This document shows, piece by piece, positions 23,459 through 30,585 of a stretch of DNA of 42,963 nucleotides; the first letter of the stretch is position 1; the number at the start of each line of letters is the position of its first letter. Below the pieces are notes generated by a model. That model had not been told where the DNA came from. It did not search any database and saw only the letters and a program-made list of their open reading frames with translations. The position numbers and the translations under genes were made by a program. Origin of the DNA: an uncultured Senegalimassilia sp. (lineage in GTDB: Bacteria; Actinomycetota; Coriobacteriia; Coriobacteriales; Eggerthellaceae); assembly GCF_934632265.1 (NCBI RefSeq), contig NZ_CAKTYH010000004.1, positions 1 through 42,963 on the forward strand, in the 5' to 3' direction.

Positions 23459-24736
23459 TCAGATACCCCCCTTGAAGGTTTTTATGCCGGGTCGGTTCTC
23501 CCATTGCCTGATCGCGGACGCCAGGGAGTCGGGCATGTCGTCGTGCGCGGCGTTCTCGTTGTAGTCGAGCACCTGGTTCAGCGCCTCTGCGTCAAGCGGG
23601 TACTCGTCGCAGTCGAGGAAGCGCACGTTCTGCCACTCGCTGCGCAGGTGCGTGCTGATCTTCAGGTACTTGTTCTCCTTCTCCTGGTATCCCACGCACG
23701 GCCTGCCGCGCTTTAGGATGCCCTTGCGCAGGTACCCCTTGTCGGCGTTCATCTCGCAGTGGATCGAGCCTATGCGCAGCGCCTTGCAAATCCCGATGAT
23801 CTCGTCCAGGCAGTCGTCCACGTGCTTGTGCCACATGCGGATGAGGCAGTACCAGATGCCGCCCCTGTTGCATATGGCCGTGAAGGCCGTGAAGTCAGCG
23901 CCCCCGTAGCTCGCGTCGATGTGGCCTATGCCGTCTCGCAGAAGCTCAGGCTCCTTGAAGAACTTGGCGTTGGTGAACATGGCGTCCTCGTCGGCGATGT
24001 GCTTCAGCTCGTAGTTGGCGGCGAACAGCGACGGCGACATGCTCGCCCGCACCTGTTCGATCTCCTCGCGGCTCATGAGGCCCGTCTGCCAGCAGTCCCA
24101 GCGGCGGATGTTCGGCATCAGCTGGAACGCGTCGTCCTTGTGCCACGGCGTGCCCGTGTTGAAGATGCGCCCGCCACGGTTTCGGATGTTCTGCAACTCC
24201 TGGTAGATCAGCTTGATGCGCTCGCGCTCCGCCGCCGACACGCGATCCTTCACGTTCACGATGTCGTCTGTGAACACGCGGTCTGCGTGCTTGCCGGTCA
24301 GCGACCCTCCGCATCCCAGGCCTAGCAGCTGCGGAGCGCCCGACACGCCCTGCTTGAGGTTGGTGGATACGGATGACTGCGTGGCCCTCGTAAGCTCAAG
24401 CTCCACGCCGTAGAGCATGCGCACGATGCCGCGGAAGTAGTCGGTTTGCAGCACGTTTGCCGTGGCCGCCATGACCTCCGCCACGTCGTCGTCCGTCTTG
24501 CGCAGGAACATGGATCGCAGGCCGGGGAACAGCACGATGATGAACGCGAACGAGATGCCTAGGCACGTGGTCTTGAAGCTGCCACGGTGCGCCTGGATCG
24601 TCTCGTCGTCGGTGCCGAAAACCATGTCCTTGATCCACTCGTTGTGCAAAGACGTCAGCTTGTCGAATCCGATGTGCACGGCGATATCCACGGGGCAGTC
24701 GTACACCAGGTCGATCAGGTCAGCCCTTGTCGGCAT
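23459..24736 (-). CDS. terL: Terminase large subunit
   Basis: 425 residues. ATPase: AHRGSFKTTCLG (Walker A, near residue 50) and DRVFTDDIVN (Walker B, near 160). RNase-H-like nuclease: GHIDASYGGADFT (near 270) and a C-terminal LDAEALNQVLDYNENAAHDDMPDSLA with acidic residues for metal. It cuts and packages phage DNA into the procapsid. Upstream overlaps the small terminase-like gene. Confidence 0.93.
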   Translation of the reverse strand: MPTRADLIDLVYDCPVDIAVHIGFDKLTSLHNEWIKDMVFGTDDETIQAHRGSFKTTCLGISFAFIIVLFPGLRSMFLRKTDDDVAEVMAATANVLQTDYFRGIVRMLYGVELELTRATQSSVSTNLKQGVSGAPQLLGLGCGGSLTGKHADRVFTDDIVNVKDRVSAAERERIKLIYQELQNIRNRGGRIFNTGTPWHKDDAFQLMPNIRRWDCWQTGLMSREEIEQVRASMSPSLFAANYELKHIADEDAMFTNAKFFKEPELLRDGIGHIDASYGGADFTAFTAICNRGGIWYCLIRMWHKHVDDCLDEIIGICKALRIGSIHCEMNADKGYLRKGILKRGRPCVGYQEKENKYLKISTHLRSEWQNVRFLDCDEYPLDAEALNQVLDYNENAAHDDMPDSLASAIRQWENRPGIKTFKGGI

Positions 24737-25133
24737 TGCGCTTCGCCTCGATGAGCTTGCCGATCTCGTCGCAAGCGGCCCCGATGTCGGCGGACACCTC
24801 GATCTGCTCCACGGGCTTCTCGCCTGCGGTGTCGCGCAGGAACTGGATGGCGGCTATGTCGCCGCGCATCGCCTTCTTGGCGACCTTGAGGATCGAGATC
24901 TCGGAAACCGTGAGCTTGCGGTCGGGGTAGTCCTCGAAGCTCAGGCCCTCCAAGTCGTCCAGCTGCGCGTCCGTTCCCTCGAACGGCATGTGCAGCACGA
25001 TCTTGGCTATCTCCTGCATCTGCTTCTTCTCGCGGCGCTTCTTCGCAGCCGCCTTGCCGGCCTTCGATGCTGCGGCCTTGCGCTGCTCTGCGGTCTGATC
25101 CCTCTTGGGCTTGATGAGGTTCTGGTCGTTCAC
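24720..25133 (-). CDS. Terminase-associated basic protein
   Basis: 137 residues from GTG 25133 (GAGGA site), 5 bases after the previous stop. The N-terminus is Lys/Arg/Ala-rich (QTAEQRKAAASKAGKAAAKKRREKKQ), the type of DNA-binding tail found on DUF5681 or small terminases, followed by SEISILKVAKKAMRGDIAAIQFLRDTAGEKPVEQIEVSAD. It may be a second small terminase subunit or a stand-alone terminase partner. Confidence 0.75.
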   Translation of the reverse strand: MNDQNLIKPKRDQTAEQRKAAASKAGKAAAKKRREKKQMQEIAKIVLHMPFEGTDAQLDDLEGLSFEDYPDRKLTVSEISILKVAKKAMRGDIAAIQFLRDTAGEKPVEQIEVSADIGAACDEIGKLIEAKRNADKG

Positions 25134-25138
25134 GGCGA

Positions 25139-25378
25139 TCAGTCCTCGAACGTGAGGCCCATGAAGGCCAGGCGCTTGTGAAGCTCGGCCAGTGCCCCGA
25201 AGTCGTTGGAGCCGTAGACGAGGGCGTGGACGATGGCCGTGTCCATGACGTACTGCCACTGGCGGTCGTCCCAATGGTCGCTGCAACGGTTTGAGCGCCA
25301 CGCCTCGAACCACTCGACGGTCTCCTTGGGCCAGTCTGTGTCTTCGGGCAGCGTCGGCTTGTCCTTCTTCGCGGCCAT
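25139..25378 (-). CDS. Small terminase subunit (P27-like)
   Basis: 79 residues: TVEWFEAWRSNRCSDHWDDRQWQYVMDTAIVHALVYGSNDFGALAELHKRLAFMGLT. The W-EAWR...W-L-DTA-IHA...AEL--R---G-T pattern matches the DNA-recognition subunit of many actinophage terminases, here shorter than usual. It comes directly before the basic protein and large subunit. Confidence 0.75.
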   Translation of the reverse strand: MAAKKDKPTLPEDTDWPKETVEWFEAWRSNRCSDHWDDRQWQYVMDTAIVHALVYGSNDFGALAELHKRLAFMGLTFED

Positions 25379-25410
25379 TTCAGCTCCTCTCTATCGGTTG
25401 TCGTTTTCAG

Positions 25411-25442
25411 ATGGAAAGGGCGCAACGGCTAGCGCTGCGCCC
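25411..25442 (-). terminator. Possible terminator between peptide gene and terminase
   Basis: GGGCGCA (25418-25424) pairs with TGCGCCC (25436-25442). On the minus strand the stem is followed by CTTTCC only, so the U-tract is weak. It could be a partial terminator ahead of the terminase genes. Confidence 0.45.
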
Positions 25443-25453
25443 GGGTGCCCCCT

Positions 25454-25555
25454 CTAGTAGGAGGAGCGGCCAGAAGAGCTGCCACGGCTGCGGCTGAACG
25501 CAGAGCGGACTCGGTTGGCGATGTTGCCTGCTGCGGCACGGATGCGACCGAACAT
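25454..25555 (-). CDS. 33-residue basic peptide
   Basis: ATG 25555 follows GAGAGGAGGCAGGC, one of the best ribosome sites in the window, which argues for translation. The product is MFGRIRAAAGNIANRVR then a Ser/Arg-rich tail ending GRSSY. The N-terminal half could form an amphipathic cationic helix. Short Arg/Ser proteins precede terminases in several actinophages; role unknown. Confidence 0.65.
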   Translation of the reverse strand: MFGRIRAAAGNIANRVRSAFSRSRGSSSGRSSY

Positions 25556-25581
25556 GCCTGCCTCCTCTCGTTTTCGGGAAC

Positions 25582-25607
25582 AAAAAAGGCGACCCGTAGG
25601 TCGCCTT
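25582..25607 (-). terminator. Terminator after the PAPS-reductase pair
   Basis: On the minus strand AAGGCGACC-TACG-GGTCGCCTT (9-bp stem) is followed by TTTTTTG across 25587-25582. It ends the 27.1-25.6 kb transcript before the peptide and terminase genes. Confidence 0.85.
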
Positions 25608-25634
25608 AGATTCTCCTATGCGCGTGAGATTGGC

Positions 25635-26213
25635 CTATTCGCCCATGGCTCCAAGGATCTTCGAGCCGTCCATGTACAGGTCGCCGTACTTGGCAAGCGC
25701 GTACTCCCTGATGAAGCTCTCAAGGTCGTCTGAATCGCGGAACACGCACACAACGTGGTAGACGCTGCTCCAGACGTTCTCGTAGTAGGGCTTCACCTCG
25801 ATCGCCTGGAAAGCCTTGAGGATTGCGTTCGCCTCGGCGAAGCTGTCGGCTTCGAGGTCACCCGTGGGCTCGATCCCCGCGAGCGGGTTCGGCACGGGCG
25901 TGCCCTTCTGCTCCTTGGGCTTGAACTGCCGCTTGTTCTGCAAGCCGATTCGCTCGGTGAACACGGGGCGGATGACGTCGCCGTAAGTCCAGCCGTCCTC
26001 GTCGGCCTTTACCAGGTCGGCGAACTTGTCCCTATCGGCCTGGTCGTGGAAGCAGAAGCAGATCCAGAAGCCGGAATCGACGGCCATCTGGAAGCGCTTC
26101 TCCTCGCGCTTCTCGCGGTCTCGGTACTCCTTCTGGTGGTCGGTGAGCTGCGCTGCCTCAACGGCCCTCTTCTCGGCCTTCGCCTCCTGCGGCTTCTCGA
26201 ACTTAAAGCCCAT
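25635..26213 (-). CDS. Unknown partner of PAPS-reductase-like protein
   Basis: 192 residues. The N-terminus is strongly charged and helical (EAKAEKRAVEAAQLTDHQKEYRDREKREEKRF), then FWICFCFHDQADRDKFADLV and a C-terminal domain with VWSSVYHVVCVFRDSDDLESFIREYAL. Overlaps the PAPS-reductase-like gene by 11 bases, so the two are likely coupled. Such helper genes accompany phage PAPS-reductase homologues; the biochemical role is not known to me. Confidence 0.75.
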   Translation of the reverse strand: MGFKFEKPQEAKAEKRAVEAAQLTDHQKEYRDREKREEKRFQMAVDSGFWICFCFHDQADRDKFADLVKADEDGWTYGDVIRPVFTERIGLQNKRQFKPKEQKGTPVPNPLAGIEPTGDLEADSFAEANAILKAFQAIEVKPYYENVWSSVYHVVCVFRDSDDLESFIREYALAKYGDLYMDGSKILGAMGE

Positions 26214-26913
26214 AGTGCGCCCACCTCTTCTCGTCGGCCTCGATGAACGGGTACCACTGCTTGACCACCTCGAAGTCCTTCGGGCGCTTCTCGCGCAAGG
26301 GCTTCATGAATCGCATGTCCAGGCCGTCGAAGCTTCGCCCGAACAGCTCGTAGTCGGGCGGCAGGCCGATTCCGCGCCTATCGATCGCCGCCATCACTTC
26401 AGATTTCGTCCAGTCGGCAACCACCGACGCCTTGCGCGTGGTGAGCTTCATGAGGCCGTGCTTGGTGAGGCTCGCGCGGCGGTAGGGGTTGTCGCAGGCG
26501 CGAACGCCATCGCAGAACCACGTGTCCTCTGGAAGCCCGAGGTCTTCCAGGATGAACGGGCGCATGTCGTCGTAGCCGAACACGGGCATGTTCGCCGCTT
26601 CGATCACGTCGCAATGCTCGGGGCTTTGGAACACGCAGTTGTTGAGCGTCCTCGACCACCTGGGATGCGGGTACTGGTGGATCTTCACGCCGAAAACGCC
26701 CTCGATCGTCTTCACGTTGTGCTCGACCATCGGAAGGCCTGGGATGGACCAGTAGTAGATGGGCACTACCTCGATACCCTCGTCCTCAAGCGCGATCCAC
26801 GCTGCCAGCGAGTCCTTGCCAAGCGAGCAGGACAGCACGACGGGCCGTCCCTCCTCCTTGAGCTTGCGCCTAACCTCGGCGCTTGTTGGCTGGCCCTTGA
26901 TTATCGTCGGCAT
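26203..26913 (-). CDS. PAPS reductase/ATP pyrophosphatase-like protein
   Basis: 236 residues from ATG 26913, chosen for the AGGAG five bases upstream. The PP-loop SCSLGKDSLAAWIA (residues 28-41) is the ATP-pyrophosphatase motif of the adenine-nucleotide alpha-hydrolase fold, followed by HQYPHPRWSRTLNNCVFQ and FCDGVRACDNPYRR. Homologues include DndC-like and sulfonucleotide-reductase families. Beside terminase genes it could modify phage DNA or serve in sulphur transfer; neither is shown here. The HTH gene upstream overlaps its start. Confidence 0.8.
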   Translation of the reverse strand: MPTIIKGQPTSAEVRRKLKEEGRPVVLSCSLGKDSLAAWIALEDEGIEVVPIYYWSIPGLPMVEHNVKTIEGVFGVKIHQYPHPRWSRTLNNCVFQSPEHCDVIEAANMPVFGYDDMRPFILEDLGLPEDTWFCDGVRACDNPYRRASLTKHGLMKLTTRKASVVADWTKSEVMAAIDRRGIGLPPDYELFGRSFDGLDMRFMKPLREKRPKDFEVVKQWYPFIEADEKRWAHYGL

Positions 26914-27136
26914 CGTCACTCCTCTCGGTTATCTCTATCGGCTCTCCCGAGCCGTCGAGCACGAGCTTAAAGCCCATGTGAGAAGCCATCTCGGCCAGGC
27001 CGGACGCTCCGAGGTCGGAACCTTGCTTGAGCGTGTTCCCGATGTAGTTGCGGCTCTTGCCCATCGCCTTGGAAAGCGCGTACATGCTCATGCCCGAGCG
27101 GTCGAGCATTTCCCTAAGCGCCTCTGTTGGTGTCAT
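26870..27136 (-). CDS. XRE-family helix-turn-helix protein
   Basis: 88 residues: EALREMLDRSGMSMYALSKAMGKSRNYIGNTLKQGSDLGASGLAEMASHMGFKLVL. This is a complete HTH (recognition helix near SRNYIGNTL). Its ATG has an AAGGGAGGG site and lies next to the four-part operator region. It probably represses this divergent promoter and itself, making it a second regulator apart from the switch at 41 kb. Confidence 0.85.
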   Translation of the reverse strand: MTPTEALREMLDRSGMSMYALSKAMGKSRNYIGNTLKQGSDLGASGLAEMASHMGFKLVLDGSGEPIEITERSDDADDNQGPANKRRG

Positions 27137-27156
27137 TCACCCTCCCTTCAGATCTG

Positions 27157-27280
27157 ATCACTATTGCACATGATTATAGCACAGTAGCTAAAGTGCTAGC
27201 ACATTTATTATTGTGTGCATATTGTGTGGCCCAGTAGCTATTGTGCAATTCTCACTTATGCACAGTAACTATTGTGCAAT
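27157..27280. promoter_or_regulatory. Divergent promoter region with repeated operator-like sites
   Basis: Four related elements: TCACTATTGCACAT (27158-27171), CAGTAGCTAAAGTGCTAGCAC (27182-27202; TAGCAC/GTGCTA inverted), CAGTAGCTATTGTGCAAT (27232-27249) and CAGTAACTATTGTGCAAT (27263-27280). The last is flanked by TGCACA, giving TGCACA-N8-TGTGCA. The region is AT-rich against the rest of the phage. It separates an XRE gene from the rightward module. Confidence 0.75.
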
Positions 27281-27358
27281 ACTATCAACTGTCAGCAGGG
27301 GCCACAGAGGCCACCAGGAAGCCGACAGGCACCTACAAAACAGAAGAGAGGTAAGCAG

Positions 27359-27892
27359 ATGGCAGAGCAAGAGAGCTTGGATCTGATGGTGAGTGGTCAG
27401 CTGGTAAGCAACCACACGATTTTGGCAATTGTCGAGGGCATGAGAGCACGAGGCTACTTCAGGAAAGGCTCACAGGGCCGAAAGGATGGCCTAGAGCTTG
27501 CAACAGCCCTGAAGCTTGTTAACGAGTACATGGCCTACCCAGACCTTGGAAGGTACACAGTGGAGGCCATGAAGCACAGGCCGATAAACGAGATCCCCCG
27601 AGCCGATTACGAGCAGGTGGAAATCATGAGGGCTTGTGATAACTGGCTGGCCCAGATTACCGAGGCATTCAAGACCAACAGCGACGAAGAGACCATTATC
27701 TACATGGTAAGGGATCTTCGAAAGCAGGTCATAGCCGACGGCATGGAGGCAGGAAGCCTGAAAGTGCGGAAGTACTTCGGGAAGCACGGCTTCTACTACC
27801 TGGACGATCAGGGCAAGTGGCAAAACGCCAAGAACGTCGATTGGAACATCGGCGAGATCAACCCCATCAGACCGGCAGAGCAAGCAGCCTAA
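27359..27892 (+). CDS. First gene of the rightward module, unknown
   Basis: 177 residues from ATG 27359 (AGAGGTAAGCAG upstream). Reads SLDLMVSGQLVSNHTILAIVEGMRARGYFRKG and later VRDLRKQVIADGMEAGSLKVRKYFGKHGFYYLDDQGKW. Codon use (AGG/AGA Arg, relaxed third positions) is unlike the GC-rich structural genes, hinting at separate origin. No domain recognised. Driven from the repeat-rich operator region opposite an XRE gene, so an early or lysogenic function is possible. Confidence 0.8.
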   Translation: MAEQESLDLMVSGQLVSNHTILAIVEGMRARGYFRKGSQGRKDGLELATALKLVNEYMAYPDLGRYTVEAMKHRPINEIPRADYEQVEIMRACDNWLAQITEAFKTNSDEETIIYMVRDLRKQVIADGMEAGSLKVRKYFGKHGFYYLDDQGKWQNAKNVDWNIGEINPIRPAEQAA

Positions 27893-27896
27893 AGGA

Positions 27897-27917
27897 GAGG
27901 CCCCGAAAAGGGGCCTC
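27897..27917 (+). other. Intercistronic hairpin
   Basis: GAGGCCCC-GAAAA-GGGGCCTC, an 8-bp perfect stem, lies between two genes of the rightward operon. No U-tract follows, so it is more likely an mRNA processing or stability element, or a weak pause site, than a full terminator. Confidence 0.6.
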
Positions 27918-27943
27918 AACCAACACACACAGGAGATCATACC

Positions 27944-28279
27944 ATGCAAAAGCTCATGACCAAAGAACTACAGCGCAAGCTCCCGCCCCTCTACTCGCAG
28001 GACGGAAAGAAGTCCGAGACCGTGGTATACGGCCACTGGTTCAGCTGCCTCAACGGCTGGGACTTCTACGCCACCGAGTACGACGAGGAGAGCGGGGACA
28101 TGTTCGGGTTCGTCTTCGGGGCATTCCCGGAGATGGGCTACTTCAACCTGGCAGAGCTTGAGGAGATCAACCGAAAGTACGGGATGAACTTCTTCGAGCG
28201 CGACGCCTATTTCAAGCCGGCGAAGGTAACCGAAATCCCGAGGATAGCCGATCAGTTCGGCTACCTCTGGGAGAAGTAA
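27944..28279 (+). CDS. DUF2958-like protein
   Basis: 111 residues. HWFSCLNGWDFYATEYDEESGDMFGFVFGAFPEMGYFNLAELEEINRKYG and FERDAYFKPAKVTEI fit DUF2958, small proteins common on plasmids and phages. The family function is unknown. Rightward module, ribosome site AGGAGATC. Confidence 0.8.
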   Translation: MQKLMTKELQRKLPPLYSQDGKKSETVVYGHWFSCLNGWDFYATEYDEESGDMFGFVFGAFPEMGYFNLAELEEINRKYGMNFFERDAYFKPAKVTEIPRIADQFGYLWEK

Positions 28280-28328
28280 CGAAACACGACCGGGAGGGGC
28301 TGCGGCCCCTCCCCGATGGGAGGCAGAC

Positions 28329-28982
28329 ATGGACAGGCAGAAGATCATCGAGAAGATCAAGAAGCTTCGCGAGCACAGCGTGGAGAACGGCTGCAACGAA
28401 GCCGAGGCGATCCAGTTCGCCCTCAAGGCCCAGCGCCTGATCGCGGACAACGACGTGGAGGAATGGGAGCTTGCCGACGAGGTGAAGCAGGTGACCGAGA
28501 CCGCCACGGCGCGAACCGCGAAAGCATGGGCGCCGAGCCTCGCATCGGTGATCGCCGACAACTTCCGGTGTAGGGTGTACCAGCGCAGGGTGACCGACCG
28601 CAAGTACGAGTACGTGTTCGTCGGATGGAAGGCCGACGGCGAGGCGGCTGAGATCGTCTACCAGAACCTGCTTGAGGTGGGCGACAAGCTGGCGCACGAG
28701 TACGAGGACTTCGCCTATACCGACCCCAACGCCTACTCGAACTTCATCGTGGGGTTCGTGGACGGCGTGAAAACCGAGCTTGAGAAGCAGAGCTTCGAGC
28801 TGATGATCGTCTGCCCGTCCGAGGTGAGCGACTACTTCGAGGGCCTAGACCTTGGCCGATCCACGAGGCGAGGCCCGAGGGCCACAAACAGGGACAGCAT
28901 CAGCAGGGGCCAGGCAGCGGGGCGCGACGCGGTGCGCAGCCGCCGCATGGATGCACCGAGGGCAGGGCTTCTCACAGCCTAG
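28329..28982 (+). CDS. DUF2786-like protein
   Basis: 217 residues. The N-terminus KIIEKIKKLREHSVENGCNEAEAIQFALKAQRLIADNDVEEWEL is the DUF2786 signature (K-xKLL-LA-...NE-EA--A--KAQ-L), followed by an RNase-like middle (VFVGWKADGEAAEIVYQNLLEVGDKL) similar to DUF7168. The C-terminus is Arg/Ser/Gly-rich. Family members occur on many temperate phages and plasmids; function unproven. Confidence 0.8.
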   Translation: MDRQKIIEKIKKLREHSVENGCNEAEAIQFALKAQRLIADNDVEEWELADEVKQVTETATARTAKAWAPSLASVIADNFRCRVYQRRVTDRKYEYVFVGWKADGEAAEIVYQNLLEVGDKLAHEYEDFAYTDPNAYSNFIVGFVDGVKTELEKQSFELMIVCPSEVSDYFEGLDLGRSTRRGPRATNRDSISRGQAAGRDAVRSRRMDAPRAGLLTA

Positions 28983-29018
28983 CAGGTGAGCACAGGGGCA
29001 GGGCTTGAGGCCTTGCCC

Positions 29019-29077
29019 CGATCACGAAACGAGGCATTAAACCACGAGGCACGATCACATAGGGAGGCATTAAACCA
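29019..29077 (+). repeat. Duplicated leader segment ahead of a start codon
   Basis: CGATCAC-N5-GAGGCATTAAACCA occurs at 29019-29044 and again at 29052-29077 (period 33, 22 of 26 bases identical). The second copy ends on the A of the next ATG, so it duplicates the ribosome-binding leader (GAGG, then start); in the first copy the start is ACG. A hairpin-like GGGGCAGGG/CCTTGCCCC pair lies just upstream. Confidence 0.7.
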
Positions 29078-29400
29078 TGGTCAAGCAGGGCGACATATTC
29101 ACAAGGGAAGGCCTTTTCTACCAGGTGACCAGGGCCACAGCGAAAACAGCCACGATCAAGCCCATAAGGGCCGAGTTCGTGGGACACGCAGACCCCTGGG
29201 GATGGGAAAGGGAGTACATGCCGGTACCCGGTGAGTTTATCGACGACGACCCGATCATGGGCAGGAAGGCCAGCGCCGAGGGGAAACGCCTCAAGATCCA
29301 CGACTACAGCGCGGCAAAGAACATGCCGACCCTCGTTCTCGGGGGCGAAAATCTCTACCTATGGGACGGCGAACCCAGCATTTTCGACACCTACGACTAA
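29077..29400 (+). CDS. Hypothetical protein
   Basis: 107 residues, predicted beta-rich: MVKQGDIFTREGLFYQVTRATAKTATIKPIRAEFVGHADPWGWEREYMPVPGEF, ending YLWDGEPSIFDTYD. Starts on the duplicated leader. No family recognised. The first 25 residues resemble small SH3-like phage accessory proteins. Confidence 0.75.
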   Translation: MVKQGDIFTREGLFYQVTRATAKTATIKPIRAEFVGHADPWGWEREYMPVPGEFIDDDPIMGRKASAEGKRLKIHDYSAAKNMPTLVLGGENLYLWDGEPSIFDTYD

Positions 29401-29410
29401 GGAGGGAGCA

Positions 29411-29632
29411 ATGCGCAACTCAAGACGATACACTTGCATCATAAGACACAGCGGCGGCTTCGACGGCGGCTGCGGCGGCATCTACGAGAGGGAGCACAGC
29501 TACTACTCGACGCACAGGGCAGGCAGCAAGGCGAACGAGGAGGACGCCATAACCACATGGCACAGGCGGAACGGCTACACCGGATGGTGCGAGGTCGTGC
29601 CAGGTACTGCGAGGATCGACGAGGAGGGCTAG
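29411..29632 (+). CDS. Hypothetical small protein
   Basis: 73 residues from ATG 29411 (AGGAGGGAG site). Contains YTCIIRHSGGFDGGCGG and EDAITTWHRRNGYTGWCEVVPG. Basic, aromatic and Cys-containing (three Cys), no known family. Confidence 0.7.
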   Translation: MRNSRRYTCIIRHSGGFDGGCGGIYEREHSYYSTHRAGSKANEEDAITTWHRRNGYTGWCEVVPGTARIDEEG

Positions 29633-29634
29633 CG

Positions 29635-29760
29635 ATGGAAGCACGAGAGCCGAAACAGTGGGCCGAGATCCTGAAGATCTTGAAAGATGCCAGGGAAGAC
29701 CTAGGGAAGGCCATAGGGGCAGAGAAGCCCATAGCCGAGGGGATCGCATACAGGCGATAG
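29635..29760 (+). CDS. Hypothetical 41-residue protein
   Basis: ATG 29635 is preceded by GAGGAGGG and lies two bases after the previous stop. Product: MEAREPKQWAEILKILKDAREDLGKAIGAEKPIAEGIAYRR, a helical peptide with possible helix-turn-helix length but no signature. It ends the rightward module just before a terminator. Confidence 0.65.
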   Translation: MEAREPKQWAEILKILKDAREDLGKAIGAEKPIAEGIAYRR

Positions 29761-29764
29761 CAGG

Positions 29765-29796
29765 AAGGCCCCGGGGATACCCCGAGGCCTTTTGTT
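29765..29796 (+). terminator. Terminator of the rightward module
   Basis: AAGGCC-C-CGGGG, ATA, CCCCG-A-GGCCTT (one mismatch) is followed by TTTGTTG. It ends the plus-strand operon before it meets leftward genes. Confidence 0.85.
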
Positions 29797-29800
29797 GTGG

Positions 29801-29929
29801 CTAGCAAATCCCCCATATAGACATGATCCACCTAAGCAGCAGCGACACGAGGCCGACGAACAGCAACAGGCAGGCGCATATAGAGCCTACTAGCACGATC
29901 CAGGTTATGACCTTCTGTGCGCGCGCCAC
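29801..29929 (-). CDS. Small membrane protein
   Basis: 42 residues from GTG 29929, overlapping the MazG-like stop (TAGTG). The sequence VITWIVLVGSICACLLLFVGLVSLLL is a single membrane helix with basic flanks. Last leftward gene before the converging rightward terminator; function unknown. Confidence 0.6.
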   Translation of the reverse strand: MARAQKVITWIVLVGSICACLLLFVGLVSLLLRWIMSIWGIC

Positions 29930-30468
29930 TATTCGGCACCCCCCATCGCCTTGCACCTTTTCACCAGATGCTTGCACATCATGATCCCGGCGGTGACGTT
30001 ATGTACGTTTGCCATGTCCTGCCCGATAACCTGCTCGCAGTACCCGATCGGCGACATCGCGCTATCGTGTTCGATCGCCTCCCACGAGTCGCTGGACTTC
30101 TGTCTCACCTCAATGGGCACGAAAACGAAACGCTTGCACTTCTCGCGCGTGCACTGGCTCCCACGATCGACCATGCCGGTTATGCGCCCGCGCTTGCGGT
30201 TGCGATCCTCGCAGTCCCACAGGGCAAGGCGCAGGTCGTCGCACCCGACCGCAGCGGCCATGTTGCAGCATGCCTGGATCATGTCGCAAAGCTCGGCGAT
30301 GAGGTCGCTGGAATCGCTGAAGGTGTCCTTATCGAGCTTCTGCCAAACGCCGAAGACCTCCGCAGCCTCTTCCAAGACTTTCATAGCCTGGGCCTTACCG
30401 CATTCCACGTTGTCGAACACTGCCACGCTGCCAAGTTCCACCGTGTTCTGGTAGGTATCGTCAAACAT
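29929..30468 (-). CDS. MazG-like nucleotide pyrophosphohydrolase
   Basis: 179 residues. ALKVLEEAAEVFGVWQKLD-like start (KVLEEAAEVFGVW) and SDLIAELCDMIQACCNMAAAVG give the EExxE-12-28-ExxD pattern of the all-alpha NTP pyrophosphatases. C-terminal half (residues 95-179) is not of this fold and carries Cys-rich QCTREKCKRF. Phage MazG homologues may clean up modified NTPs or alter alarmone levels. Confidence 0.8.
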   Translation of the reverse strand: MFDDTYQNTVELGSVAVFDNVECGKAQAMKVLEEAAEVFGVWQKLDKDTFSDSSDLIAELCDMIQACCNMAAAVGCDDLRLALWDCEDRNRKRGRITGMVDRGSQCTREKCKRFVFVPIEVRQKSSDSWEAIEHDSAMSPIGYCEQVIGQDMANVHNVTAGIMMCKHLVKRCKAMGGAE

Positions 30469-30585
30469 CTATCCTCCAATGATCATGCGGGCCAGCGATA
30501 CCGCCGCCCACAGCGTAAGTCCGTCTATTAGCAGGGATGCCGCTATCACGAGCAGACATCCCCGGTTGCATCCTGGGCGGCTCAT
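30469..30585 (-). CDS. Very small membrane protein
   Basis: 38 residues from ATG 30585, overlapping the previous stop. MSRPGCNRGCLLVIAASLLIDGLTLWAAVSLARMIIGG: two Cys near the N-terminus then one helix. No family. Confidence 0.6.
   Translation of the reverse strand: MSRPGCNRGCLLVIAASLLIDGLTLWAAVSLARMIIGG

Noticed and set aside
29019-29077. A CRISPR-like array in the rightward module
   Set aside because: Only two copies with unequal inner bases, overlapping a ribosome site; no spacer series and no cas genes.
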